Virus record (IMG/VR): IMGVR_UViG_3300036861_001044
Span: 1-44,454 of that record
Strand: one strand, 5' to 3'
DNA from: a virus
Length of the DNA stretch: 44,454 nt
Below are positions 20,163 through 28,029 of this stretch, in pieces. A program made the position numbers and the translations under genes. The notes beneath the pieces are model-generated. The model was not told the origin of the DNA. It saw only the letters and a list, made by a program, of their open reading frames with translations, and did no database searches. Every line of letters starts with the position of its first letter. The first letter of the stretch is position 1.

Positions 20163-20515
20163 GGGGGAGTTCCTCCGTTCACTTGGTCGGCCCGGGGATC
20201 CGTGCCGGCCTTGAACACGCCCGCGCGCCACAGGACTGCCACCACGAGGAGATTGCCGTACCCACCGACGAAGATGCCGGCGCAGAACCAGAAGAGCACA
20301 GGCCCGGTCAGCTCCACGCCGAGCCACTTGCAGACCTGGGGCAGCAGGCCGGCCACGGCCCCGCCCATGAGGAGATCGAAGCCTGTCCGCCGGCTGACGG
20401 TCTTCTGCTGCCCGAAGGCCGCCCGGAAGAAGGCGCCCACGAGACCGCCGGCGACGAGGGCGACGGTGATCGGGTCGAGCCACCCGGCGGTGTGGTGAAT
20501 GAAGAGGGGCGTCAT
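20159..20515 (-). CDS. Holin-like membrane protein
   Basis: A 118-residue protein with three hydrophobic segments: about residues 14-30 (ITVALVAGGLVGAFF), 49-66 (LLMGGAVAGLLPQV) and 75-100 (VLFWFCAGIFVGGYGNLLVVAV). A polar C-terminal tail follows. This topology and its position between the YkuD-like protein and the spanin-like genes fit a holin. No family motif recognised. Confidence 0.65.
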   Translation of the reverse strand: MTPLFIHHTAGWLDPITVALVAGGLVGAFFRAAFGQQKTVSRRTGFDLLMGGAVAGLLPQVCKWLGVELTGPVLFWFCAGIFVGGYGNLLVVAVLWRAGVFKAGTDPRADQVNGGTPP

Positions 20516-20616
20516 CCGCTTCGCCCCTTCTCCTCGCAACGTGTGCAGACGGCTGCACTGTGGTCGGGAAAGGCCCGGGCGGGCTTCCGGTTCCCGCAGG
20601 CCGAACACTTTCGCAT
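20512..20616 (-). CDS. 34-aa zinc-ribbon peptide
   Basis: MRKCSACGNRKPARAFPDHS then AVCTRCEEKG: two CxxC pairs. It begins in a TGATG overlap with the YkuD-like gene and ends in an ATGA overlap with the holin-like gene. Confidence 0.6.
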   Translation of the reverse strand: MRKCSACGNRKPARAFPDHSAAVCTRCEEKGRSG

Positions 20617-21104
20617 CACGCCTCCTCGTCGATAAGGCGGCAGTCGTAGAGCACGTTCCGGCCGGCGGCCAGGTGGGCGCGGACCGCTTCGGTCACGTCT
20701 GTGATGACCCGATTGGATGTCCGAAGACAACCGTGGGTCGCCCGCAGCTCGTTGCTCGTGCCCTTGGGGCCGGGCCGCCCCCCGTGGATCCCGATCCCCG
20801 TCCGGCCGCGCTCCCCAGCGCGCAGCGCCTCGCCCTCGAGCGGCTCGAGCTTGAGGAAGTGGGGCCCGTAGGTGCCCTGATCCCCCTCGGGGACGTCGAC
20901 GACCAGTTCGATCCGGTAGAGACCGCTGGGATGATCGCCAAACGGCCGCGTCGGGTCCTCCTGGATGTTGTCGTGACTGGCGGCGGCGGCGTTGTCCGCT
21001 TCCCCGCGGCATCGAACCGGCCCGTAGATGATGCCATCCGCGCCGTCGAGGACGAAGAAGAGGCCACTTTCGCGATCATGGGAGAGGAAGCTGACCAGCT
21101 TCAT
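20616..21104 (-). CDS. YkuD-like L,D-transpeptidase domain protein (possible lysin)
   Basis: A 162-residue protein with the L,D-transpeptidase active-site pattern: GIGIHGG, then about 15 residues on, RATHGCLRTSN, where the Cys of HGC is the nucleophile. No signal peptide is seen. This fold cuts or links meso-diaminopimelate stems in peptidoglycan. In this lysis region no other lysozyme, amidase or transglycosylase-like gene is visible, so this may act as the phage lysin, or modify the wall of the lysogen. The start at 21104 overlaps the previous stop (TGATG). Confidence 0.72.
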   Translation of the reverse strand: MKLVSFLSHDRESGLFFVLDGADGIIYGPVRCRGEADNAAAASHDNIQEDPTRPFGDHPSGLYRIELVVDVPEGDQGTYGPHFLKLEPLEGEALRAGERGRTGIGIHGGRPGPKGTSNELRATHGCLRTSNRVITDVTEAVRAHLAAGRNVLYDCRLIDEEA

Positions 21105-21418
21105 CACCATCCCGCCCAGCCCGAGCGCCGCCCCTGTTGATTCGTGAGAAAACGCACCCGCTGATAGAGGAGAATCCACACCAGCGGGCCGGCGGTGATG
21201 AGGTAGGCGACCAGCGTCAGCCAGTCGGGAAGCGGGAAGAGCGCGCGCCATACCAAGACGAGAAACCCCAGGCCGACGCTGATGACGTGGAACGGGACGG
21301 CGCCCTCGAATCGCTCGCGGCGTACATATTGGACCCACCAGAGTCGGAGGTAGTAGTACCAGGTCACCCCCGTGACGCCGGTGATGAGCCCGGCCAGCAC
21401 CAGGAGGGTCGTCCTCAT
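21104..21418 (-). CDS. Membrane protein with three TM segments
   Basis: A 104-residue protein with hydrophobic segments at about 3-21 (TLLVLAGLITGVTGVTW), 44-62 (VISVGLGFLVLVWRAL) and 67-85 (LTLVAYLITAGPLVWIL). The ends are basic. Probably holin-related or an envelope protein; not recognised. Confidence 0.65.
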   Translation of the reverse strand: MRTTLLVLAGLITGVTGVTWYYYLRLWWVQYVRRERFEGAVPFHVISVGLGFLVLVWRALFPLPDWLTLVAYLITAGPLVWILLYQRVRFLTNQQGRRSGWAGW

Positions 21419-21624
21419 TCGTCGCGCTTCCCCGGGAGCCTGAATCGACCGAGGACCCCGGTGCCGACGGCCGCTCCGACGACGACGCCCATCAGCACGT
21501 GGATGTAGCCATCCCGCCAGGTGACGAAGCCCAGGACCGATGCCATCCAGACGAACGTGACGGCGAGCGCGATACCGTTGACGACGACGCTCCAGAGTCT
21601 CGGCTTCTCGCCGTTGTTGCTCAC
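21415..21624 (-). CDS. 69-aa membrane protein
   Basis: GTG start in a GTGA overlap. Two hydrophobic segments (LWSVVVNGIALAVTFVWMAS and IHVLMGVVVGAAVGTGVLG). Basic C-terminus. Likely part of the membrane cluster of the lysis region. Confidence 0.6.
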   Translation of the reverse strand: MSNNGEKPRLWSVVVNGIALAVTFVWMASVLGFVTWRDGYIHVLMGVVVGAAVGTGVLGRFRLPGKRDE

Positions 21625-22001
21625 GCCACCTTCGCCAGATTCACCACCGTGAACTGCACCTCGTGCTTGCCCGCCTTGAGGCCAGCCGCCCAGGTCCACT
21701 CCACGAGCGCGACGTGGATCTCGCTACTCTGGGTCGGGTCGATGAGGACGTTGTCCGCTGGGAGCAGCGTGAGCGTCAACTTGCCTGCCGCGTCCACGGC
21801 GCCGCGCCCGCTGTTCAGGATGTTCGCCGCATTCACGCCGTTCACAATCGTCTGTGCGGCATCGAGCGCGTACAGCGTCAGGACGACGGTGGTCAGGCTG
21901 GCCGCCGGCAGGGCCGCCCCGGACTCGTCCGTGATCGTCGCCGTGATCCGATAGCTCGACTTTTCGACCGCCGGCTCGCTGAGCGGTGTGCGGATCGTCA
22001 T
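21621..22001 (-). CDS. Ig-like phage virion protein
   Basis: A 126-residue beta-rich protein (SSYRITATITDESGAALP, TTVVLTLYALDAA, KHEVQFTVVNLAKV) with a BppU/Ig-like pattern often seen in tail-associated proteins. Two overlaps at the ends (stop with the next gene, start shared with the previous stop). Confidence 0.65.
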   Translation of the reverse strand: MTIRTPLSEPAVEKSSYRITATITDESGAALPAASLTTVVLTLYALDAAQTIVNGVNAANILNSGRGAVDAAGKLTLTLLPADNVLIDPTQSSEIHVALVEWTWAAGLKAGKHEVQFTVVNLAKVA

Positions 22002-22210
22002 CAGCTGGTCGCCACCCCGGTCAGGGTCGGCGCGCTCCCGACGACGCTCCCGCTCGGGATGGCCACGGTGGCCGGCACCAGCGGGGATGGTTGCCCGAGG
22101 ACCAGGAGAATGCCGGCCACAGCGAGGACTTGCGGCTGGGCCGCTGCCGGTGGTGTCCCCCCCGATACGCCGACAGTCCCGTCCGTCGCGATCGCGCCGA
22201 GGTCAGGCAT
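22001..22210 (-). CDS. 69-aa hydrophobic protein
   Basis: A small Val/Pro-rich protein with a TM-like stretch (VLAVAGILLVLGQ). Unknown; possibly a tail or lysis accessory. Confidence 0.5.
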   Translation of the reverse strand: MPDLGAIATDGTVGVSGGTPPAAAQPQVLAVAGILLVLGQPSPLVPATVAIPSGSVVGSAPTLTGVATS

Positions 22211-22217
22211 GGCCGAC

Positions 22218-23201
22218 TCAGTTCGTCTCCCACGTGTCCGACGTCTCGACGACGTAGATGCCGTCCGCCGTCATCGCCGGCTTGAGGATCATGAAGGTCT
22301 TGCCGGCCAACGTCCCGGCTCCGCTGAAGGTGTCCTGGTCATTGACGGGCGCGCTGGCGATGTGCAGCCACTGCCACAACCCGCGAAGGCGTCCCCGCAC
22401 CGTGCCTTGGAGGCCCGTGTCCTCGTGCACCCAGAGCTGCGAGAGGAGGACATTCCCATCCGTCGGGTTCGGGTATAGCATGTTGCCCTCGAGCCGGGTC
22501 GTAGACCCCTTCACGCCATCGCCGTGCTTGCCGATGGTGCTGGTGGCGCCGACAATGTCGCCCTCGTACGACCTGGGAGTGTAGTGCCCAGCAACCAGCG
22601 TCGTCAGCGCCGCAAGGACGCTCAGGTTGTCGACCGACTCGTCCGCCTGGATGGCGTCACCCGCCGAGCGGCCGATGATGATGGCCCGGAACGGGTCGGT
22701 CGCACCCTTCAGCGAGAAGAAGTCCCCGAAGCTGAACCCGGACCACCCCATCGTCCCCAGCGGTTTCGTCCAGAGGTGAAACGTCCGCTGGTCGGCGACC
22801 ATGATCCAGTCCCGGGCCGTGGCGTCAGCCGACTTGGACTTCCGGACGATGATGCCGGCCGCAAGCAGTCCGGTCGTGGGGAACGGCCCCGTCACGCCGG
22901 TGACGGCCGTTCCGGTGTTGGCCTGCGTCGCAATCTCGTTGCCGCGCAGCCGGGCCTCGCGCGCTCCGGCCGTGGCCGCCTGCGCGTTGTCGTCGACGTT
23001 CAGGTAGAGACCGGATCCGACCGCCGCGGAGTTGCGGTAGACGGCCAGATTCGTCCCGGTGAACGGCTTCGTCCAGCCGGCGGCCGGCTTGGCCCCGTAG
23101 CCGTTGACCAGGACCGCGTCGAGTAGAGCAATGAGCGCGCCGACGGTACCGGATAGCACTGGGGCCGACGCGTCGGAATGCTTATAGACCGTGACCGCCA
23201 T
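22218..23201 (-). CDS. Phage virion protein (tail-associated, unassigned)
   Basis: A 327-residue protein opening MAVTVYKHSDASAPVLSGTV, with NVDDNAQAATAGAREARLRG and later LYPNPTDGNVLLSQLWVHE. It belongs to a recurrent but unnamed phage structural family, to my reading. It is the first gene after the strong terminator at 23246-23290, so it probably has its own promoter or relies on read-through. Confidence 0.6.
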   Translation of the reverse strand: MAVTVYKHSDASAPVLSGTVGALIALLDAVLVNGYGAKPAAGWTKPFTGTNLAVYRNSAAVGSGLYLNVDDNAQAATAGAREARLRGNEIATQANTGTAVTGVTGPFPTTGLLAAGIIVRKSKSADATARDWIMVADQRTFHLWTKPLGTMGWSGFSFGDFFSLKGATDPFRAIIIGRSAGDAIQADESVDNLSVLAALTTLVAGHYTPRSYEGDIVGATSTIGKHGDGVKGSTTRLEGNMLYPNPTDGNVLLSQLWVHEDTGLQGTVRGRLRGLWQWLHIASAPVNDQDTFSGAGTLAGKTFMILKPAMTADGIYVVETSDTWETN

Positions 23202-23358
23202 CTCATCGCCCTCCCGGCTTGGTGTCAGGCATCAACTCGCCGCCCAAAAGAAAAGGGCCGCCATCGTTCGTCGCGACGATGACGACCCTTCTCTTCGGCT
23301 TCCGCCCCCGCGGAGGATCAGCCCGCGGGTGGGCGCGTCCTCAATGCTCTACACTATC
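23202..23358 (-). other. Non-coding gap with terminator
   Basis: About 157 bases between the last tail gene and the virion gene at 22218-23201. It carries the terminator at 23246-23290, a purine-rich part, and a ribosome binding site (GGGAGGG) for the next gene. Confidence 0.6.
23246..23290 (-). terminator. Intrinsic terminator after the tail operon
   Basis: A 15-bp stem (including G-U pairs): AAGGGTCGTCATCGT and ACGATGGCGGCCCTT, loop 8 nt, followed by TTCTTTT on the minus strand. This is the clearest intrinsic terminator in the window. Confidence 0.85.
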
Positions 23359-23427
23359 TTAGCTCACCCATCGGTCTTCGATGAACTCGCTGATGTCGAG
23401 CGTCACGATCGTGGCCCAGATGGGCAG
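23359..23427 (-). CDS. Possible 22-aa peptide or read-through extension
   Basis: In frame with, and 30 bases after, the stop of the gene at 23458-23802 comes a natural-looking peptide, LPIWATIVTLDISEFIED and four more residues. The only starts are CTG at 23427 or an inner GTG at 23406. It may be a separate tiny gene with a rare start, or be reached by reading through the TGA. Confidence 0.3.
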   Translation of the reverse strand: MPIWATIVTLDISEFIEDRWVS

Positions 23428-23457
23428 CGCGGTGGGCGCCGGCTCATAAAGCGGTCC

Positions 23458-23802
23458 TCACGCGCCGACCTGGTTGTCGGGGATGTACAAGCTGACGTCG
23501 ACGTCCGTGAGGACTGCGCCGATGAAGAGCTTGAGCGCTGGCGAGCCGAGCTGGCGCCACCGCAGGAGCTTCTGGCGGCGCCAGAATGAGGCCTGGCAGA
23601 GCGCGCTGGCGCAGAACCAGACCGTGCCCTCATACCCGCGTGAGGTGTCAGCTTCATTGCCCGCGCTCACGGTCCCGCAGCCCCGGCAGGCGATGGAATA
23701 GGCCGCCGGCCGCGTGGGGTGGGCGACGATCTCGAGGATCGTCGGGGGAGCTTCCAGCACGAGGTCGGCGGCCATGTCGAGGAGGCGCGCGCCGAGCGCC
23801 AT
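23458..23802 (-). CDS. Cysteine-containing tail-tip accessory protein
   Basis: A 114-residue protein from ATG 23802, in a TGATG overlap with the tail tip gene. An alpha-rich start (LLDMAADLVLEA) is followed by IACRGCGTVSAG and FCASALCQASFW, a four-cysteine pattern that may bind zinc, and a beta-rich C-terminus (LFIGAVLTDVDVSLYIPD). A larger reading in the same frame upstream is out-of-frame antisense noise. Confidence 0.65.
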   Translation of the reverse strand: MALGARLLDMAADLVLEAPPTILEIVAHPTRPAAYSIACRGCGTVSAGNEADTSRGYEGTVWFCASALCQASFWRRQKLLRWRQLGSPALKLFIGAVLTDVDVSLYIPDNQVGA

Positions 23803-26800
23803 CAGACGATGACCTCGTCGATGGACTTCCCCGTCCCTCCGGCACCGCCAGGACCGCCCAGAGAAGAGGTGCCGCCGGCCCCGCCAGTCACCGTCGGCGC
23901 GAACGTGCCGCTCAGCGTTTCGCGCCGCATGACCACCGACCCGCCGCCCCCCCCGCCGCCGCCGCCTGCTGTGCTGGTAACCGCGCTTCCTGCTGCCCCA
24001 GCCGCTGTGAGAATGTGTCCGGCTGTCAACGTCACCGCCTTCGCGTCGATCACGAGGAGGCCGCCGCCCGCGCCGCCGGCGCCGCCCGCATCTGCCCCGT
24101 CGGTGCCGCCGCTGCCGCCGCCGGCGCCGGAGCCCAAGAGGCCCAAGCCGGCGACGAAGCCAACGTCCGTCACGATCGCCGGCAATGATCCGCCCGAGCC
24201 GCCGCCACCGGTCGGACCCGTCCCGCCGCCGCCGGCGCCGCCCAGCAGGTGCGTACCGCCCGGGCCGCCATTGTTCGGCAGTCCAGACCCGCCGCCCCCG
24301 CCGCCGGCCGCCGTCAGGGAGTCGGTGCCGGGAAGGCCGTTCGCGTTGGCTGGCGGCGGGCTGCCGCCGGCGCGACCTTTGCCCACCACGTTGACCGTCC
24401 CGTTCGCGGCCGCCGTGAAGGAGACCGTGCATTTGACGTGCAGCCCCCGGTCGGCGTCGTGCGTCAGCGTCGTCGCCGTCGTCCCGCCGATCTGGTACGT
24501 CGTGAAGTTGAATATCCCGTTGCGGACGACGGTGCCGCCGCCCTGGTCCGTCACGGCCCCGTTGACCGCGCTCCCGTGCGCGACCTTGTCGCCGGTGACG
24601 GCCGACCCGGCGATCTTCAGCGTGCTGACGGCGAGGTCGCCGATCTTCGCGGTCACCACGGCCAGGTCTTGGATCTTGGCCGACGCGACGGCGAGGTCGC
24701 CGATCTTCGCCGTCGTCACGGCGAGGTCCGTGAGGTTCGTCGTCCCGACCTGCTGGCCGGCCGCGCTCTGGGACGCGGTGAAGCCCGACGCCACCCCGGT
24801 CCGCCGCACGGCGCGGAGCTTGTAGAAGCGCGTAGTCGTGTCGCCCGTCTTGTCCACGAACGCCGTGCCGTCGACCTGCCGGGTCGTCACGTTGATGGTA
24901 AACCCGGAGTCGTCGGCGCGCTGCAGCTCGTACCGGGCCAGATCCGTCTCGGCGTTCGCCGCCCACGTCGCCGCCACGGCCAGGGGAAAGGGCGTGAGCA
25001 CGAGGCCGGTGGGCACGGCGGGGGCCCCGGGGTTCGCTGCCGTCGTCGCCTGGACGGTCGCCGAGAACGCGGAGATGTTGTTGGAAAAATCGACGGCAGC
25101 GACGCCCACGTCGTAGGTCATAGCAGGGTCCAGGTCTCGGATCATGAGGCGCGGGGGCGGCGTCTTGACCACCGCGCGCTGGTCGAAGGCGGCGGACCCT
25201 GCCTTGCGGAACCGCACGAAGTAGTGCGACAGGTCGGTGTCCGCGTTCGCCGTCCACGTCACGTCGAGGATGGCGATGAACGTGCCGTCCGCCAGCACCT
25301 CGCTGGTCGGCGTCACCGCCAGGCCGGTGGGCACGGCCGGCGGCGTCGTGTCCCTGACGGTGCTGGGCGTCTGGATAGCGCCCCCCGAGGTTGGCGCCGC
25401 GATGCTCGGCAGGCCGCCGATCCAGAGCAGCGTGACGCGCATCCGCCCCTGGACCCCGAACAGCGGCGTCGTGTCGATCACCTGGAATAGCTCGCCGCTG
25501 AGCCCGCGCAGGCCCGTCTTGGGATTCGGGAGCGCCGCGTGCGTCACCGTCACGTTGTCGCCGGCCTCGACGACGTGCTTCGCGTAGAAGGTGTCGAGCA
25601 CGAGGATCAGGCCCGGCTCCGAGAAGCGCTTCATCACCTCGAACCCGCGGTTATCGAGGATCGCCTGGCCGCCCTGGGTGGTTTTGATCCCGAGAGACTG
25701 GAGGAGCAGCGGGGCGCGGCGCCCGTACTTGTCCTGCGAGCCGCCGGCCCGGTAGATCTGGCGCCGCCCGAAGATCCCCGGGGCGGCGGCGAGGTTCCAG
25801 TCGTACTCGATCCCGAACTCGTTGATGATGTTCTGGTCGCCGATCCGCCAGTCGGCACTGATGATCGCCGCCTCGTCGAGGGTCGCGACCGAGGCCCCGG
25901 TCTGCTTGTAGCGCTTGGCCGAATACTTCCCGTCCTGCAGGACGACGGGGTAGGCGTTGAGCGCCTTCCAGATCTGCTCCTCCACGAACGTCTTGCCCTC
26001 CATCGGCTCGACCAGCGCGAACTCATAGACGTCACCGGGGAACTCCGCTGCGCGCAGGGTCTCCAGGCCGGCGACGTCGACGAGCGCCTGGGGGATCGCC
26101 AGCCCGTTGTCCGCGGCCAGGACGTCGTAGGCTCCGTTCGTTCCAGCCCCGGTAGAGGTCAGGACCTGCAAGGCCACCGTCACCGGGTTGGCGCTGATCG
26201 TGACCGGCGCGTCGGCCGTCGCGCCGAGGAAGACGGTGCGCCGCAGGCTCCGCTGGATGTCGCCGATCCGCACGGTGAAGGTGACGCCGTCGGGCCCGAC
26301 GCGGCGGTCGACGACCTCCATCTTCACGAACGACATGTAGTCGGCCTCGGCGAGGGGCGCGTAGCCGGCGAAGAGCTGCGCCCGCTGGCCGGGCCGGACC
26401 TGCTCGCCGTTGGTCACGGCGTCGCCGATCGCGTGGGCTGCCGCGACGGTGCCGTCCGCAGCGCGCCCGGACGCGGCCACGCGCACCTTCCGGTTCGCGG
26501 CGTCGACGAGGTCATACCGGACGCGCTCTATCACGCCGCCGGTCGTCACCTCGACCGTCCCGACCGCGGGCAGCCCGGTGACCGCCTCGTTCAGCTCGAC
26601 GAAGCCGCCGTCCGTCGGGCTGACGACCGTCATGGCCGTCTTGAGCGTCAGGGCCGGGGCCGCCAGGTATTTCAGGAACTCGCCGCCGACGTCCAGGAAG
26701 GCGAGCTGGAACATGCCGAGGCTCGAGCGCCCGTTCTCGTGCTCGATCGTCTGCGTGTTGCCGGTCGGCGCGAGCAGGAACGTCTTCTTGCTCTTCGTCG

Positions 26801-26954
26801 GCGTCAGCACGGCGTCCGTGGCGAAATCCACCGCGAAGGGATAGTCCGTGCCGTCACCGTACTTCTTGAGATGGAAGAAGCGGACGAAGTAGACCGGCTG
26901 GGTGGCGAGCTTGGCCCGCTCCGCGGCGTAGTTCGCGGTCTCCGTCTTCGGCAT
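23802..26954 (-). CDS. Tail tip / central fibre protein with FN3 and glycine-rich domains
   Basis: A 1050-residue protein. The first 520 residues are a tail-tip J/gp28-like body (phage-type FELGPE and WNLAAAPGIFGRRQIYRA stretches). Then come two FN3-like domains (about 546-640 and 646-735), a segment with repeated DLAVTTAKIGDLAVASAK units (about 755-800), and a C-terminal glycine-rich part (GGGGGGSGLPNNGGPGGTH). The last resembles polyglycine adhesins of phage fibre tips. This is the probable receptor-binding or central tail protein. Confidence 0.8.
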   Translation of the reverse strand: MPKTETANYAAERAKLATQPVYFVRFFHLKKYGDGTDYPFAVDFATDAVLTPTKSKKTFLLAPTGNTQTIEHENGRSSLGMFQLAFLDVGGEFLKYLAAPALTLKTAMTVVSPTDGGFVELNEAVTGLPAVGTVEVTTGGVIERVRYDLVDAANRKVRVAASGRAADGTVAAAHAIGDAVTNGEQVRPGQRAQLFAGYAPLAEADYMSFVKMEVVDRRVGPDGVTFTVRIGDIQRSLRRTVFLGATADAPVTISANPVTVALQVLTSTGAGTNGAYDVLAADNGLAIPQALVDVAGLETLRAAEFPGDVYEFALVEPMEGKTFVEEQIWKALNAYPVVLQDGKYSAKRYKQTGASVATLDEAAIISADWRIGDQNIINEFGIEYDWNLAAAPGIFGRRQIYRAGGSQDKYGRRAPLLLQSLGIKTTQGGQAILDNRGFEVMKRFSEPGLILVLDTFYAKHVVEAGDNVTVTHAALPNPKTGLRGLSGELFQVIDTTPLFGVQGRMRVTLLWIGGLPSIAAPTSGGAIQTPSTVRDTTPPAVPTGLAVTPTSEVLADGTFIAILDVTWTANADTDLSHYFVRFRKAGSAAFDQRAVVKTPPPRLMIRDLDPAMTYDVGVAAVDFSNNISAFSATVQATTAANPGAPAVPTGLVLTPFPLAVAATWAANAETDLARYELQRADDSGFTINVTTRQVDGTAFVDKTGDTTTRFYKLRAVRRTGVASGFTASQSAAGQQVGTTNLTDLAVTTAKIGDLAVASAKIQDLAVVTAKIGDLAVSTLKIAGSAVTGDKVAHGSAVNGAVTDQGGGTVVRNGIFNFTTYQIGGTTATTLTHDADRGLHVKCTVSFTAAANGTVNVVGKGRAGGSPPPANANGLPGTDSLTAAGGGGGGSGLPNNGGPGGTHLLGGAGGGGTGPTGGGGSGGSLPAIVTDVGFVAGLGLLGSGAGGGSGGTDGADAGGAGGAGGGLLVIDAKAVTLTAGHILTAAGAAGSAVTSTAGGGGGGGGGSVVMRRETLSGTFAPTVTGGAGGTSSLGGPGGAGGTGKSIDEVIV

Positions 26955-26958
26955 CGGC

Positions 26959-28029
26959 CTACGGGGCCAGGCCGTTGCGGATCACGAGGGGCCACCGATA
27001 GATTGGCGTCGAGGGCAGCAGGCGCTGCGGCTGGTACTGGCGCGCCGTGAGTTCCGCGTACGGGTAGTAGTTCCGCCAGGTCGGACGGTAGTCGGCCAGC
27101 GTCAGGGGCGCGGCGAAGGCCCGCTTGAAGATCGCCACGGTGTCGTACGTGCCCGGCGCGAAGTTGGCCGCCGCGTTGTCCGACCCGATGTAGAGCGTGG
27201 CGCCGAGCGTCGTGATGATCCCGGTCCCCGCGCCCCCGGCCGTCGTCAGCTCCGTGAACGCCCCCGTGCCCGTCGCGTACCAGAGCGCGAGCGCGCCGGC
27301 CGCGCTCCAGGACGCCACGATGCGGACGCGGGTGTTCGCCGCCCACGTCACGGCGCCCTGCTTGTTTTTCGCCCCGCCGGCGGCGTCGAGAATCTCGAAG
27401 ATGAGGAGGTTGCCGGCCGTCTTGTAGAGGCTGAGGCGGTTCGCGGTCGTGCCGCTCGTGTCGACGAGGCGGTGCAGGAGCCCGTCGGTGCCTGCCCACG
27501 TGGGCGCGACCTCGACGACGAGGATGCCCTCGTCCTTGAGCAGCGGGTCGTCGAAGCCCGTCGGCGTCGCCGCCGAGGCCTGGGCGGTCGCCACCGAGAG
27601 GGACTGCGCTGCCCCGAGGACGAGGCCGCGGCCGTTCGTCGCGGCGGCGTACGCGGCGCTGCCACTGTTGAGCACGAGGAGGAGGGCGTTCTGGTCGCGC
27701 AGCGTGTCCTCGAAACCCCAGACGGAGCCGGTGTGCCGGTCGATCCAGAGCTCGAACTGCTTGCCCTTGGCGGCGTGGTCCTCGAAGAACCACCGGAGCT
27801 GCGCCAGCTCGTCCGGCTGGCAGATGAAGTCGACCTGGCAGGCTTCCTCGATCCGCGAGAACAGGTACTCCGTCCGGCCGCCGTAGGCGCGGTTCTCGCC
27901 CCGTTCCGCAGTCTCCGTCGGCGCGTAGGTGACCGCGGCCTGGACGAAGGCCCGCGTGATCGCCGGTGTTCCGTACCGAATCTTGGGGTACTGGTATGCC
28001 GGAGCGTCGACGAGGCCGATCGGGCTCAC
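26959..28029 (-). CDS. Distal tail protein with LamG-like domain
   Basis: A 356-residue protein. Residues 1-125 look like a distal-tail N-domain with a short-tail-protein pattern (FICQPDELAQLRWFFEDHAAKG and ELWIDRHTGSVWGFE). Residues 126-315 have the LamG/ConA-like pattern (GLVLGAAQSLSVA, LSLYKTAGNLLIFEI, TRVRIVASWS, ATLYIGSD). Such domains bind sugars. It lies between the tape measure and the tail tip. Confidence 0.7.
   Translation of the reverse strand: MSPIGLVDAPAYQYPKIRYGTPAITRAFVQAAVTYAPTETAERGENRAYGGRTEYLFSRIEEACQVDFICQPDELAQLRWFFEDHAAKGKQFELWIDRHTGSVWGFEDTLRDQNALLLVLNSGSAAYAAATNGRGLVLGAAQSLSVATAQASAATPTGFDDPLLKDEGILVVEVAPTWAGTDGLLHRLVDTSGTTANRLSLYKTAGNLLIFEILDAAGGAKNKQGAVTWAANTRVRIVASWSAAGALALWYATGTGAFTELTTAGGAGTGIITTLGATLYIGSDNAAANFAPGTYDTVAIFKRAFAAPLTLADYRPTWRNYYPYAELTARQYQPQRLLPSTPIYRWPLVIRNGLAP

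Noticed and set aside
23458-25257. 599-codon minus-strand frame
   Set aside because: Only its last 345 bases (from ATG 23802) look like protein. The upstream part is an out-of-frame reading of the tail tip gene.
24249-25490. 413-codon plus-strand open frame
   Set aside because: Antisense shadow of the tail tip gene, Arg/Gly-rich without domain pattern.
22001-26954. Diversity-generating retroelement around the tail adhesin
   Set aside because: No reverse transcriptase gene and no adenine-variable template repeat were seen in the window.
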